Below, one piece after another: positions 49,187 to 58,371 of a DNA stretch of 64,000 nt. The translations under genes were made by a program, and so were the position numbers. Below the pieces are notes generated by a model that searched no databases, had not been told where the DNA came from, and saw nothing but the letters and a program-made list of their open reading frames with translations. Every line of letters begins with the position of its first letter. Positions within the stretch are counted from its first letter, which is position 1. Source of the DNA: Burkholderia sp. IMCC1007 (GTDB lineage Bacteria > Pseudomonadota > Gammaproteobacteria > Burkholderiales > Burkholderiaceae); contig NZ_JAPVQY010000028.1 of assembly GCF_027257875.1 (NCBI RefSeq), forward strand, positions 29,898-93,897, given 5' to 3'.

Positions 49187-50218
49187 ATGAGTCACCTTGA
49201 AGCACGCGCCGGGCATCCGGGCGCCGCGAATCCGGAAGTATCGATCATCATTCCCGTGTACAACGAGGAAGATGGCCTGGCCGCGCTGTTCGCGCGGCTG
49301 TACCCGGCACTCGACGCACTCGGCACGTCGTACGAAGTGATCCTGATCAACGACGGCAGCCGCGACCGCTCGGCCGCCATGCTCGCCGACCAGTTCCACG
49401 TGCGCCCCGACACGACGCGCGTCGTGCTGCTCAACGGCAACTACGGCCAGCACATGGCGATCCTCGCCGGCTTCGCGCAGTCGCGCGGCGAGATCGTCAT
49501 CACGCTCGATGCCGACCTGCAGAATCCGCCCGAGGAAATCGGCAAGCTGATCGCGAAGATGCACGAGGGCTATGACTACGTCGGCTCGATCCGCAAGCAG
49601 CGCCAGGACAGCCTGTGGCGGCGCAAGGCGTCGCAGATGATGAACCGGCTGCGCGAGCGCATCACGCGCATCAAGATGACCGACCAGGGCTGCATGCTGC
49701 GCGCGTACAGCCGCCGCATCATCGACACGATCAACGTGTGCGGCGAAGTCAACACGTTCATCCCGGCGCTCGCATACACGTTCGCGCAGAAGCCGACCGA
49801 AATCGAGGTCGCGCACGAGGAACGCTTCGCGGGCGAGTCGAAGTACTCGCTGTACAGCCTGATCCGGCTGAACTTCGACCTCGTGACGGGCTTCTCGGTC
49901 GTGCCGCTGCAGTGGCTGTCGTTCATCGGCGTGATCCTGTCGCTCGGTTCCGCCGCGCTGTTCGTGCTGCTGCTCGTGCGCCGCTTCATCGTCGGCGCGG
50001 AAGTGCAAGGCGTGTTCACGCTGTTCGCGATCACGTTCTTCCTGCTCGGCGTGATCATCTTCGCGCTCGGCCTGCTCGGCGAATACGTGGGCCGGATCTA
50101 CCAGCAGGTGCGCGCACGGCCGCGCTACCTGATCCAGGCCGTGCTCGAGCAGCACGACGGCGTGCCGGCAGCGCCGCCGGCGCCGGCCGCCGCGAACCGC
50201 CCGGGAGCCGCGCAATGA
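49187..50218 (+). CDS. arnC: Undecaprenyl-phosphate Ara4-formyl-N transferase ArnC
   Basis: GT2 enzyme loading Ara4-formyl-N on undecaprenyl phosphate. It is 343 residues. GT-A motifs IIPVYNEEDGL, LINDGSRDRS and ITLDADLQNPPEEI lie in the first 110 residues; two C-terminal membrane helices (about 235-310) anchor it. Stop overlaps the next start by 4 bp. Confidence 0.95.
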   Translation: MSHLEARAGHPGAANPEVSIIIPVYNEEDGLAALFARLYPALDALGTSYEVILINDGSRDRSAAMLADQFHVRPDTTRVVLLNGNYGQHMAILAGFAQSRGEIVITLDADLQNPPEEIGKLIAKMHEGYDYVGSIRKQRQDSLWRRKASQMMNRLRERITRIKMTDQGCMLRAYSRRIIDTINVCGEVNTFIPALAYTFAQKPTEIEVAHEERFAGESKYSLYSLIRLNFDLVTGFSVVPLQWLSFIGVILSLGSAALFVLLLVRRFIVGAEVQGVFTLFAITFFLLGVIIFALGLLGEYVGRIYQQVRARPRYLIQAVLEQHDGVPAAPPAPAAANRPGAAQ

Positions 50219-51162
50219 AGCCGCGCGCCGTCGTCTTCGCGTATCACAACGTCGGCGTGCGCTGCCTGCAGGTGCTGCTTGCGCGCGGCGTCGACGTCGC
50301 GCTCGTCGTCACGCACGCGGACAACCCGAACGAGAACATCTGGTTCGGCAGCGTCGCGTCGGTTGCCGCCGAGCACGGGATCCCGGTGCTCACGCCGGCC
50401 GACCCCGCCGATCCGGCGCTGCGCCGCGCGGTATCCGACGCGCAGCCGGACTTCATCTTCTCGTTCTACTACCGTCACATGCTGCCGGAGGACCTGCTCG
50501 CGATCGCGCCGCGCGGCGCGTACAACATGCACGGTTCGCTGCTGCCGAAATACCGGGGTCGGGTACCGACCAACTGGGCCGTGCTGAACGGCGAAACGGA
50601 AACCGGCGCGACGCTGCACGAGATGGCCGCGAAGCCGGACGCCGGCGCGATCCTCGGCCAGACCGCGGTGCCGATCCTGCCGGACGATACGGCCGCGCAA
50701 GTATTCGACAAGGTCACGGTCGCCGCCGAGCAGACGCTCTGGCGCGTGCTGCCCGCGCTGCTCGCGGGCGAGGCGCCGCACCTGCCGAACGATCTCGCGG
50801 CGGGCAGCTACTACGGCGGGCGCAAGCCGGAGGACGGTCGCATCGACTGGTCGAAGCCGGCCGCGCAGGTCTACAACCTGGTGCGCGCGGTCGCGCCCCC
50901 GTATCCGGGCGCGTTTACCGACGTCGGCGGCACGCGCTTCGTGATTGCCCGCGCGCGCGTGGCCGCGCCCGGCAGCGCGGCTGCGGCGGCCGCGGCAGAT
51001 TTGCCGCCCGGCCTGCACGTAAGCGATAATGCGCTATTCGGCGTCTGCGGCGACAGCCGCGCCCTATCCATTCTCGAGCTGTGGCAGCAGCGCGACGGCA
51101 GCGAAAGCGTCGTGACGCCCGCGGAATTCGCGCAGTTCATTCATTCTTCCCGTCATTCATGA
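50215..51162 (+). CDS. arnA: ArnA formyltransferase (separate gene)
   Basis: UDP-L-Ara4N formyltransferase, 315 residues, matching the N-terminal half of E. coli ArnA. The catalytic trio N104, H106 and D142 (YNMHGSLLPKYRG ... KPDAGAI) aligns with the E. coli N102/H104/D140. In Enterobacteria this domain is fused to the decarboxylase; here the two are adjacent genes overlapping by 4 bp, so they are translationally coupled. Confidence 0.93.
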   Translation: MKPRAVVFAYHNVGVRCLQVLLARGVDVALVVTHADNPNENIWFGSVASVAAEHGIPVLTPADPADPALRRAVSDAQPDFIFSFYYRHMLPEDLLAIAPRGAYNMHGSLLPKYRGRVPTNWAVLNGETETGATLHEMAAKPDAGAILGQTAVPILPDDTAAQVFDKVTVAAEQTLWRVLPALLAGEAPHLPNDLAAGSYYGGRKPEDGRIDWSKPAAQVYNLVRAVAPPYPGAFTDVGGTRFVIARARVAAPGSAAAAAAADLPPGLHVSDNALFGVCGDSRALSILELWQQRDGSESVVTPAEFAQFIHSSRHS

Positions 51163-52214
51163 AAGCAAAAAAAGTCCTGATCCTGGGTGTGAACGGCTTC
51201 ATCGGCCATCACCTGTCGAAGCGCATTCTTGAAACCACCGATTGGGAAGTGTTCGGCATGGACATGCAGACCGATCGGCTGGGCGACCTCGTCAACCACG
51301 AGCGGATGCATTTCTTCGAAGGCGACATCACGATCAACAAGGAGTGGGTCGAGTATCACGTGAAGAAGTGCGACGTGATCCTGCCGCTCGTCGCGATCGC
51401 GACGCCCGCGACCTACGTCCAGCAGCCGCTGCGCGTGTTCGAACTCGACTTCGAGGCGAACCTGCCGATCGTGCGTTCGGCCGTCAAGTACGGTAAGCAC
51501 CTCGTGTTCCCGTCGACCTCCGAGGTCTACGGCATGTGCTCGGACGAGCAGTTCGACCCGGATGCATCGGCCCTCACCTACGGCCCGATCAACAAGCCAC
51601 GCTGGATCTACGCGTGCTCGAAGCAGTTGATGGACCGCGTGATCTGGGGCTACGGGATGGAAGGCCTGAACTTCACGCTGTTCCGCCCGTTCAACTGGAT
51701 CGGCCCGGGCCTCGACTCGATCTACACGCCGAAGGAAGGCAGCTCGCGCGTCGTCACGCAGTTCCTCGGCCACATCGTGCGCGGCGAGAACATCAGCCTC
51801 GTCGACGGCGGCTCGCAGAAGCGCGCGTTCACCGACATCGACGACGGCATCAGCGCGCTGATGAAGATCATCGAGAACAAGAACGGCGTCGCGACGGGCA
51901 AGATCTACAACATCGGGAATCCGAAGAACAACTTCTCGGTGCGCGAGCTCGCGCACAAGATGCTCGAACTGGCCGCCGAATTCCCGGAATACGCCGACTC
52001 CGCGAAGCAGGTTCAGCTCGTCGAAACGACGTCGGGCGCCTACTACGGCAACGGCTACCAGGACGTGCAGAACCGCGTGCCGAAGATCGACAACACGATG
52101 CAGGAACTCGCGTGGGCGCCGCAGTCGACGTTCGACGAAGCACTGCGCAAGATCTTCGAAGCGTATCGCGGCCATGTCGGCGACGCGCGTGCGCTCGTCG
52201 AGCAGCAGAGCTGA
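51159..52214 (+). CDS. ArnA UDP-glucuronate decarboxylase (separate gene)
   Basis: NAD-dependent extended SDR that oxidises and decarboxylates UDP-glucuronate to UDP-4-keto-pentose, 351 residues, matching the C-terminal half of E. coli ArnA. Rossmann motif ILGVNGFIGHHL at the N-terminus; PSTSEVYG and YACSKQLMD carry the catalytic Ser/Thr and YxxxK. First enzyme of the Ara4N pathway. Starts within the stop of the formyltransferase gene. Confidence 0.93.
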   Translation: MKAKKVLILGVNGFIGHHLSKRILETTDWEVFGMDMQTDRLGDLVNHERMHFFEGDITINKEWVEYHVKKCDVILPLVAIATPATYVQQPLRVFELDFEANLPIVRSAVKYGKHLVFPSTSEVYGMCSDEQFDPDASALTYGPINKPRWIYACSKQLMDRVIWGYGMEGLNFTLFRPFNWIGPGLDSIYTPKEGSSRVVTQFLGHIVRGENISLVDGGSQKRAFTDIDDGISALMKIIENKNGVATGKIYNIGNPKNNFSVRELAHKMLELAAEFPEYADSAKQVQLVETTSGAYYGNGYQDVQNRVPKIDNTMQELAWAPQSTFDEALRKIFEAYRGHVGDARALVEQQS

Positions 52215-52226
52215 CGGGACGCTCGC

Positions 52227-53123
52227 TTGGCTCGTATCGTCCTCAAGATCGACGTCGACACGCTGCGCGGCACGCGCGAAGGCGTGCCGAATCTCGCGCG
52301 CATCTTCGACCGTTTCAACGCGCGCGCGACCTTCCTCTTCAGCCTCGGGCCCGATCACACGGGCTGGGCGCTGCGGCGCGTGTTTCGCCCCGGCTTTCTG
52401 AAGAAGGTGTCGCGCACGTCGGTGGTCGAGCATTACGGCGTGAAGCAGCTGATGTACGGCGTGCTGCTGCCCGGCCCCGACATCGGCCGCCGCGCGATCG
52501 CCGACATGCGCGCGATCCACGAAGCCGGCTTCGAATGCGGAATCCATACGTGGGATCACGTGTACTGGCAGGACAACGTGCGCGTGCGCGATCGCGACTG
52601 GACCGCGCGTGAAATGCAGAAGAGCCATGCGCGCTTCGTCGAGATCTTCGGCGCGCCGCCCGTCACGCACGGCGCGGCCGGCTGGCAGATGAACGACTCG
52701 GCGTTCGAGCAGATCGACGCGTGGGGGATGCGCTACGCATCCGACGGGCGCGGCCATTCGCCGTACCTGCCGGTGGTCGGCGGCCGCACGCTGTCGCACG
52801 TGCAGATGCCGACCACGCTGCCGACGCTCGACGAGGTGCTCGGCGTCGACGGCGTCGACACGCACAACGTCGCCGCGCACATCCTCAAGTTCACCGAAAC
52901 CAATCCGCACGACCAGGTGTTCACGCTGCATGCGGAACTGGAAGGCCAGAAGCTCGCGCCGGTGTTCGAGCAGCTGCTCGCCGGCTGGCGCGCGCAAGGC
53001 CATACGTTCGCGACGATGGGCGACTACCACGCGACGCTGGACCGCGACTCGCTGCCATCGTACCCTGTCACGTGGGGCGAGATCCCCGGCCGCTCCGGCG
53101 AGCTGATCGTCCAGCCCGACTGA
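52227..53123 (+). CDS. arnD: ArnD, Ara4-formyl-N deformylase
   Basis: Polysaccharide-deacetylase-fold enzyme that deformylates undecaprenyl-phosphate-Ara4FN. It is 298 residues. KIDVDTLRGTREGVPNL holds the catalytic/metal aspartates; GIHTWDHVYWQ and FEIF-type helix fit the family. The start is a TTG (52227), 12 bp after the previous stop, because LARIVLKIDVD matches the family N-terminus and no ATG or GTG fits. Last gene of the arn operon. Confidence 0.92.
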   Translation: MARIVLKIDVDTLRGTREGVPNLARIFDRFNARATFLFSLGPDHTGWALRRVFRPGFLKKVSRTSVVEHYGVKQLMYGVLLPGPDIGRRAIADMRAIHEAGFECGIHTWDHVYWQDNVRVRDRDWTAREMQKSHARFVEIFGAPPVTHGAAGWQMNDSAFEQIDAWGMRYASDGRGHSPYLPVVGGRTLSHVQMPTTLPTLDEVLGVDGVDTHNVAAHILKFTETNPHDQVFTLHAELEGQKLAPVFEQLLAGWRAQGHTFATMGDYHATLDRDSLPSYPVTWGEIPGRSGELIVQPD

Positions 53124-53227
53124 GTTCGCGCGCGCCGCGCCGCCCTCCGCATTTGCGGCGTGCCGCCACGACGCGCTGCCGAACGCGCCGCCGCGGCGGC
53201 GCCTTTCCATAACAACAGGAGAAACAC

Positions 53228-53689
53228 GTGTCCGTCGAAGTTGACCGTCAAGTTCCCGATTTCACCGCACCGGCCACGGGCGGCGACATTTCGCTGTCCG
53301 ACCTGAAGGGCAAGAAGCTCGTTCTGTATTTCTATCCGAAGGACAACACGCCGGGCTGCACGACCGAAGGCCTGCAGTTCCGCGATCTCTATCCGAAGTT
53401 CAAGAAGGCCGGCGCCGAAGTGATTGGCGTGTCACGCGACAGCCTGCGCTCGCACGACAATTTCAAGGCCAAGCTCGAACTGCCGTTCCCGCTGATTTCG
53501 GATGCCGACGAAGCGCTGTGCGCGCTGTTCGATGTCATCAAGATGAAGAAAATGTATGGCAAGGAAGTACGCGGAATCGAGCGTTCGACGTTCCTCATCG
53601 ATGCCGACGGCGTGCTTCGCCAGGCATGGCGCGGCATCAAGGTACCGGGTCACGTGGACGACGTGCTAAAGGCTGTACAAGCGCTTTGA
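53228..53689 (+). CDS. bcp: Bcp-type peroxiredoxin
   Basis: Thiol peroxidase (BCP/PrxQ), 153 residues. Peroxidatic cysteine C44 in PKDNTPGCTTEG. The usual resolving cysteine five residues on is Leu here; the only other cysteine is C98 (ALCALF). GTG start with AGGAG 6 bases upstream. Transcribed after the arn operon but with its own terminator. Confidence 0.93.
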   Translation: MSVEVDRQVPDFTAPATGGDISLSDLKGKKLVLYFYPKDNTPGCTTEGLQFRDLYPKFKKAGAEVIGVSRDSLRSHDNFKAKLELPFPLISDADEALCALFDVIKMKKMYGKEVRGIERSTFLIDADGVLRQAWRGIKVPGHVDDVLKAVQAL

Positions 53690-53804
53690 GGCGCGTTATA
53701 TTGGGCCGCAATGAATGCCAGTTCGCCCCATATTTCTCGTAGCTGCGCCGGTGCCCGTTGCGATGCTTTCCGGCACCTGACGCGCATCACGACGGTATCA
53801 GCCG

Positions 53805-53842
53805 AGCCGCATGTCCCGGTCCACGGGGCAGCGGCTTTTTTT
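53805..53842 (+). terminator. Rho-independent terminator after bcp
   Basis: Arms AGCCGC / GCGGCT with inner CCC/GGG pairing followed by eight T. It lies in the 332-bp gap between bcp and the PhoH gene; nothing else was found there. Confidence 0.75.
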
Positions 53843-54021
53843 ATGGATTGGGCGCCGGCTCTCGGTCCGGTGTTCACCCCGTCAAGGAGTTGACCGACAC
53901 TTAGGCGAACCGGCTAGACGAAATTCCTGTGCGCCACCGCGCGCAAACTGCATGCGTCTACGTCACGCAGGATGCGATCAGCGGCGCACTTCATGCGACA
54001 CGATTCCTCCCGAGGGACACC

Positions 54022-55860
54022 ATGCCTTTGCCTACTCCCCCCAGCAAGCTCGGCAGCCTTCTGCCGCCCGACGAATACAAGGCGAAAGCGCGGCCCGCGA
54101 AAGCCGCGAAGAAATCCGCCGAAGGGGACGCATCCACAGCCGGTGACTATGGCCCGGCCAGCGTGGCCCAACCGATGACCGAAGCCGCGAACACGACCGC
54201 GCCGTTGCGCGCCGTCGCGCCGTCGGCGCAGGAAAGCGCGAGCGCGCCCGCACGCGGCCGCAAGACCCGACAAACCGCCGCGCTGCTGCAACCGATGCCG
54301 CAGCCGGTCGAACCCGTCGCACCTGCCGCCCCGGCAACGCCAGCAACACCCGCAACGCCCGTCGTCGCACGCAACGACAAGCCGGCTGCCGGCAAGCCGG
54401 CCGCCGCACCCGCGCGCGATGCCGGCGCCGCGACGAAGTCGCGCAGCCGCAAGCCCGCCGAGGTCGAACAGCAGAAGCTGTTCGTGCTCGACACCAACGT
54501 GCTGATGCACGACCCGAGCAGCCTCTTCCGCTTCGAGGAACACGACGTCTATCTGCCGATGATGACGCTCGAGGAACTCGACAATCACAAGAAGGGGATG
54601 TCCGAAGTCGCGCGCAACGCACGCCAGGTCAGCCGTACGCTCGACGCACTGGTTGCCGACGGCGGCCCGATCTCGGCCGGCATTCCGCTGTCGCGTCTCG
54701 GCAGCCGCGAGGCGCTCGGTCGCCTGTACTTCCAGACGAAGCTGGCCGACATCGCGCCCGTCGAAGGCCTGCCCGAAGGCAAGGCCGACAACCAGATCCT
54801 CGGCGTCGTGCGCGCGCTGCAGCGCGACCGGCCGGATCGCCAGGTCGTGCTGGTGTCGAAAGACATCAACATGCGGATCAAGGCGCACGCGCTCGGCCTG
54901 CCGGCGGAAGACTACTTCAACGACCAGGTACTCGAGGACAAGGATCTCCTCTATAACGGCGTGCGCGAATTGCCGCAGGACTTCTGGACCAAGCACGCGA
55001 AGGGGATGGAGAGCTGGCAGGACACGAAGACGGGCACCACCTACTACCGCGTGACGGGCCCGCTCGTCGCGTCGATGCTCGTCAACGAGTTCGTCTATCT
55101 CGAGCCGCAGAACGGCGAGCCGACGTTCCATGCGATCGTGCGCGAGCTGAACGGCAAGACGGCGCTGCTGCAGACGCTGCGCGACTACAGCCACCACAAG
55201 AACAACGTGTGGGGCATCACCGCGCGCAACCGCGAGCAGAATTTCGCGCTGAACCTGCTGATGAACCCCGAGATCGACTTCGTCACGCTGCTCGGCCAGG
55301 CCGGCACCGGCAAGACGCTCGTCGCGCTCGCGGCCGGCCTCGCGCAGGTGCTCGACGACAAGCGCTACAACGAGATCATCGTGACGCGCGCGACCGTGCC
55401 CGTCGGCGAGGACATCGGCTTCCTGCCCGGCACCGAGGAAGAGAAGATGCAGCCGTGGATGGGCGCATTCGACGACAACCTCGAAGTGCTGCAGAAGACC
55501 GACGACGCAGCCGGCGAATGGGGCCGTGCGGCGACGCAGGAGCTGATCCGTTCGCGCCTGAAGGTCAAGAGCATGAACTTCATGCGCGGGCGCACGTTCG
55601 TCGACAAGTACCTGATCATCGACGAGGCGCAGAACCTGACGCCGAAGCAGATGAAGACGCTCGTCACGCGCGCGGGCCCCGGCACGAAGATCGTGTGCCT
55701 CGGCAACATCGCGCAGATCGACACGCCTTACCTGACCGAAGGCAGCTCGGGCCTGACGTACGTCGTCGACCGCTTCAAGGGCTGGGGCCACAGCGGCCAC
55801 GTGACCCTCGCGCGCGGCGAACGCTCGCGCCTGGCCGACTACGCGTCCGACATCCTGTAA
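54022..55860 (+). CDS. PIN-PhoH protein (ribonuclease-ATPase)
   Basis: A 612-residue protein of the PhoH2/YlaK type: a PIN ribonuclease domain fused to a PhoH P-loop ATPase. After a long Ala/Pro-rich N-terminal tail (about 150 residues), the PIN domain begins KLFVLDTNVLMHDPSSLFRF with acidic metal ligands (Asp in LDTNVL, Glu in EELDNHK). The PhoH domain has Walker A GQAGTGKTLVALAAG near 430 and Walker B YLIIDEAQNLTP. Start at ATG 54022 preceded by GAGGGA. RNA unwinding and cleavage is the known activity of relatives. Confidence 0.9.
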   Translation: MPLPTPPSKLGSLLPPDEYKAKARPAKAAKKSAEGDASTAGDYGPASVAQPMTEAANTTAPLRAVAPSAQESASAPARGRKTRQTAALLQPMPQPVEPVAPAAPATPATPATPVVARNDKPAAGKPAAAPARDAGAATKSRSRKPAEVEQQKLFVLDTNVLMHDPSSLFRFEEHDVYLPMMTLEELDNHKKGMSEVARNARQVSRTLDALVADGGPISAGIPLSRLGSREALGRLYFQTKLADIAPVEGLPEGKADNQILGVVRALQRDRPDRQVVLVSKDINMRIKAHALGLPAEDYFNDQVLEDKDLLYNGVRELPQDFWTKHAKGMESWQDTKTGTTYYRVTGPLVASMLVNEFVYLEPQNGEPTFHAIVRELNGKTALLQTLRDYSHHKNNVWGITARNREQNFALNLLMNPEIDFVTLLGQAGTGKTLVALAAGLAQVLDDKRYNEIIVTRATVPVGEDIGFLPGTEEEKMQPWMGAFDDNLEVLQKTDDAAGEWGRAATQELIRSRLKVKSMNFMRGRTFVDKYLIIDEAQNLTPKQMKTLVTRAGPGTKIVCLGNIAQIDTPYLTEGSSGLTYVVDRFKGWGHSGHVTLARGERSRLADYASDIL

Positions 55861-55901
55861 CGCGACCGGCGCCGGCCGCGCGGCCGGCTTTCGACGCCAC
55901 A

Positions 55902-55930
55902 CGGCGCTCCGTTCCCGGAGCGCCGTTTTT
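55902..55930 (+). terminator. Rho-independent terminator after the PhoH gene
   Basis: Perfect 10-bp arms CGGCGCTCCG / CGGAGCGCCG with TTCC loop and TTTTT. Confidence 0.9.
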
Positions 55931-56101
55931 ATTTTTGGGGTCGGAAACCTTGGTCACGCTTCGTTACCGAACAGCGCCACTTACACGCGAAACTTCAAGT
56001 AAATTCTCAGGAATGGTTGCCTAACGCCCGCCGGTGCGTCTACCATCGGGTCTGTCTGTTGTCATACGATTCATGAGCGCGCCGCGCTCGTCCGCCTTGC
56101 C

Positions 56102-57175
56102 ATGCTTCGAATCTGCGTTCCCGTCGCCGTCGTTGCGCTGCTCGCGGCCTGCTCCAGCGTGCCGCCGCAGTCGGCGTCGCGCACGTCGGGCATGAAGATC
56201 ACGACGCCGCGCGCGTTCCCCGCCCCCGCCAATTTCCCGAAATTCGTCGACCACAGTGTCGGCCAGGAAGAAATCTCGATTCAGGCGATGAGCCTCGTCG
56301 GCGTGCCGTATCGCTGGGGCGGCAATACGCCGACGAGCGGCTTCGACTGCAGCGGGCTCGTGCGCTACGTGCTCGGCCGCGCGGCCGACGTGGACCTGCC
56401 GCGCACGACCGCCGACATGAGCGACCGCGGCATGTCGGTCGAACCCGACCAGATCGCGCCGGGCGACCTGATCTTCTTCAATACGACCGGGCGGCCGCAT
56501 TCGCACGTCGGGATCTATGTCGGCAAGCTGCGCTTCGTGAATGCGCCGTCGACCGGCGGCACCGTACGGCTCGACTATCTGACGAATCCGTACTGGGCGA
56601 AGCGCTTCGACGGCATTCGCCGCGTCGCGCCGCCGCGTGCGACGCCGGCGCCGTTCGATGCGCCGACCTACGAGGCACGGCGCGATGCACCGCGCACTGC
56701 GCCGGCGGCGGCCTCTGCTCGCGCCCCCGTCGTAACGGCCGCCGCGCCGCGACAGCAGGTATATGCCGCGCCACAGGCCGGTGCGACACCGCCGCCGTCC
56801 CCGATCGTGCCGACCGCGCCGGCCGTGGCGACCGCCGCGACTGCGCCGGCCACTGCGGCAGCCGATCCGGATGAACCGCCGCCGCCGCGCATGCAGGCCG
56901 CTCAACAACAGGCCACCGCGACGAATGGCGGTATGGACGCCATGACGGCGAATGCCGCGCCTGCCAGCCCGGCCGAGACCGGCTCGCAGATTCCGACGAC
57001 GGCGCTCACCGCCGCGCAGGCTGCCGCGTTCGATGCCGAACCGCCCTCCGCGGCCTCCGCGCCGTCGCCGCGCAATGGCGAGCCCCTGCGTGCGTCGACG
57101 CAATCCGCGCCCGCCGGCGCGCGCACCAGCACGGCCGACGATCCGATCGCCCGCTTCGCGACCGGCAGTTACTAA
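56102..57175 (+). CDS. NlpC/P60 family cysteine peptidase lipoprotein
   Basis: A 357-residue exported lipoprotein (lipobox LLAAC, C17). The C40 domain (about 55-170) has nucleophile C83 in FDCSGLVRYV, H135 in HSHVGIYVG, and N147 (RFVNAPSTGG) where many relatives have a His as third residue. An unusually long Ala/Pro/Thr-rich C-terminal tail of about 180 residues follows. Likely a peptidoglycan cross-bridge hydrolase. Convergent with pitA. Confidence 0.88.
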   Translation: MLRICVPVAVVALLAACSSVPPQSASRTSGMKITTPRAFPAPANFPKFVDHSVGQEEISIQAMSLVGVPYRWGGNTPTSGFDCSGLVRYVLGRAADVDLPRTTADMSDRGMSVEPDQIAPGDLIFFNTTGRPHSHVGIYVGKLRFVNAPSTGGTVRLDYLTNPYWAKRFDGIRRVAPPRATPAPFDAPTYEARRDAPRTAPAAASARAPVVTAAAPRQQVYAAPQAGATPPPSPIVPTAPAVATAATAPATAAADPDEPPPPRMQAAQQQATATNGGMDAMTANAAPASPAETGSQIPTTALTAAQAAAFDAEPPSAASAPSPRNGEPLRASTQSAPAGARTSTADDPIARFATGSY

Positions 57176-57215
57176 CCCGCCTCGCGTTCCGTGCGGCGAC
57201 TTCGAGCCCGCATCG

Positions 57216-57250
57216 GCCGTTCGCCGTTCGCCGTTCGCCGTTCGCCGTTC
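57216..57250. repeat. Heptanucleotide tandem repeat (GCCGTTC)x5
   Basis: Five perfect copies of GCCGTTC plus a partial sixth, in the spacer between the convergent NlpC/P60 and phosphate-transporter genes. It lies outside both coding regions. Confidence 0.9.
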
Positions 57251-57272
57251 GCCGCGCCGTCGCATTGGCTCA

Positions 57273-57317
57273 CCCCAAAAGAAAATGCGCCGCAGCCTTT
57301 CGGCTTGCGGCGCATTT
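57273..57317 (-). terminator. Terminator of the DUF47-Pit operon
   Basis: Arms AAATGCGCCGCA / TGCGGCGCATTT with additional GCC/GGC pairing, followed on the minus strand by TTTTCTTTTGGGG. Confidence 0.85.
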
Positions 57318-57350
57318 CATGTCGATCCGGGGCGTGCCGGAATCGGAAGA

Positions 57351-58361
57351 TCAGAAGATCTGGTGTCCGAGCCACCATCCGCCGGCAGCGAACAGTGCGG
57401 CCGCCGGCAGCGTCAGCACCCACGCCCACACGATGTTGCCGGCCACGCCCCAGCGCACGGCCGACAGCTTCTGCGTCGCGCCGACACCGACGATTGCGCC
57501 GGTAATCGTGTGCGTGGTCGACACTGGAATGCCGAGGAACGACGCGATGAACAGCGTGATCGCCCCGCCGCTTTCGGCACAGAAACCGCCGACCGGCTTG
57601 AGCTTCGTGATCTTCTGTCCCATCGTGCGCACGATGCGCCAGCCGCCGAACAGCGTGCCGAGACCCATCGACAGGTAGCATGCGCCGATCACCCACGCAG
57701 GCGGCGCATCGGCCGTCGCTGACGCATAGCCCGACGCGATCAGCAGCATCCAGATGATACCGATCGTCTTCTGCGCGTCGTTGCCGCCGTGGCCCAGGCT
57801 GTACAGCCCCGCCGACAGCAGCTGCAGCCGGCGGAACCGCCGGTCGACCTTGCTGGGCGCGGTACGGAAGTACAGCCACGACACACCAAGCATGAACAGC
57901 GAACCGAGGATGAAACCGAGCAGCGGCGAAATGAAGATGAACGCGATCGTCTTCAGCAGCCCGTCGATATTCAGCGAGCTCCAGCCCGACTTCGCGAGCG
58001 CCGCGCCGACGAGGCCGCCGATCAGCGCGTGCGACGAGCTCGACGGGATCCCGTAGTACCACGTGATCACGTTCCAGCCGATCGCACCGACCAGCGCGCC
58101 GAACACGACGTAGTGGTCGACGATCTCCGGATCGATCGTGCCTTTACCGACGGTCTGCGCGACCTTCAGGTGGAAGATGAAATACGCGATGACGTTGAAT
58201 GCGGCCGCGAACACGACGGCCTGCTGCGGCTTCAGCACCCCGGTGGACACGACGGTGGCGATCGAGTTCGCCGCGTCGTGGAAGCCGTTCATGAAGTCGA
58301 ATACGAGCGCGACGAGCACCAGCGTCGCGACCATCCATAGGGCGAGTTGTATCGAATGCAT
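57351..58361 (-). CDS. PiT-family inorganic phosphate transporter
   Basis: A 336-residue low-affinity phosphate symporter with about 10 hydrophobic segments. Signature GFHDAANSIATVV near residue 26 and the repeat GGNDAQKTIGIIWM; GIPSSSSHALIGG and GIPVSTTHTITGA are the inverted-repeat PD001131-type motifs. Downstream of a DUF47 gene by 10 bp, a pairing typical of Pit systems. Confidence 0.93.
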   Translation of the reverse strand: MHSIQLALWMVATLVLVALVFDFMNGFHDAANSIATVVSTGVLKPQQAVVFAAAFNVIAYFIFHLKVAQTVGKGTIDPEIVDHYVVFGALVGAIGWNVITWYYGIPSSSSHALIGGLVGAALAKSGWSSLNIDGLLKTIAFIFISPLLGFILGSLFMLGVSWLYFRTAPSKVDRRFRRLQLLSAGLYSLGHGGNDAQKTIGIIWMLLIASGYASATADAPPAWVIGACYLSMGLGTLFGGWRIVRTMGQKITKLKPVGGFCAESGGAITLFIASFLGIPVSTTHTITGAIVGVGATQKLSAVRWGVAGNIVWAWVLTLPAAALFAAGGWWLGHQIF

Positions 58362-58371
58362 CGTGGTCCGC

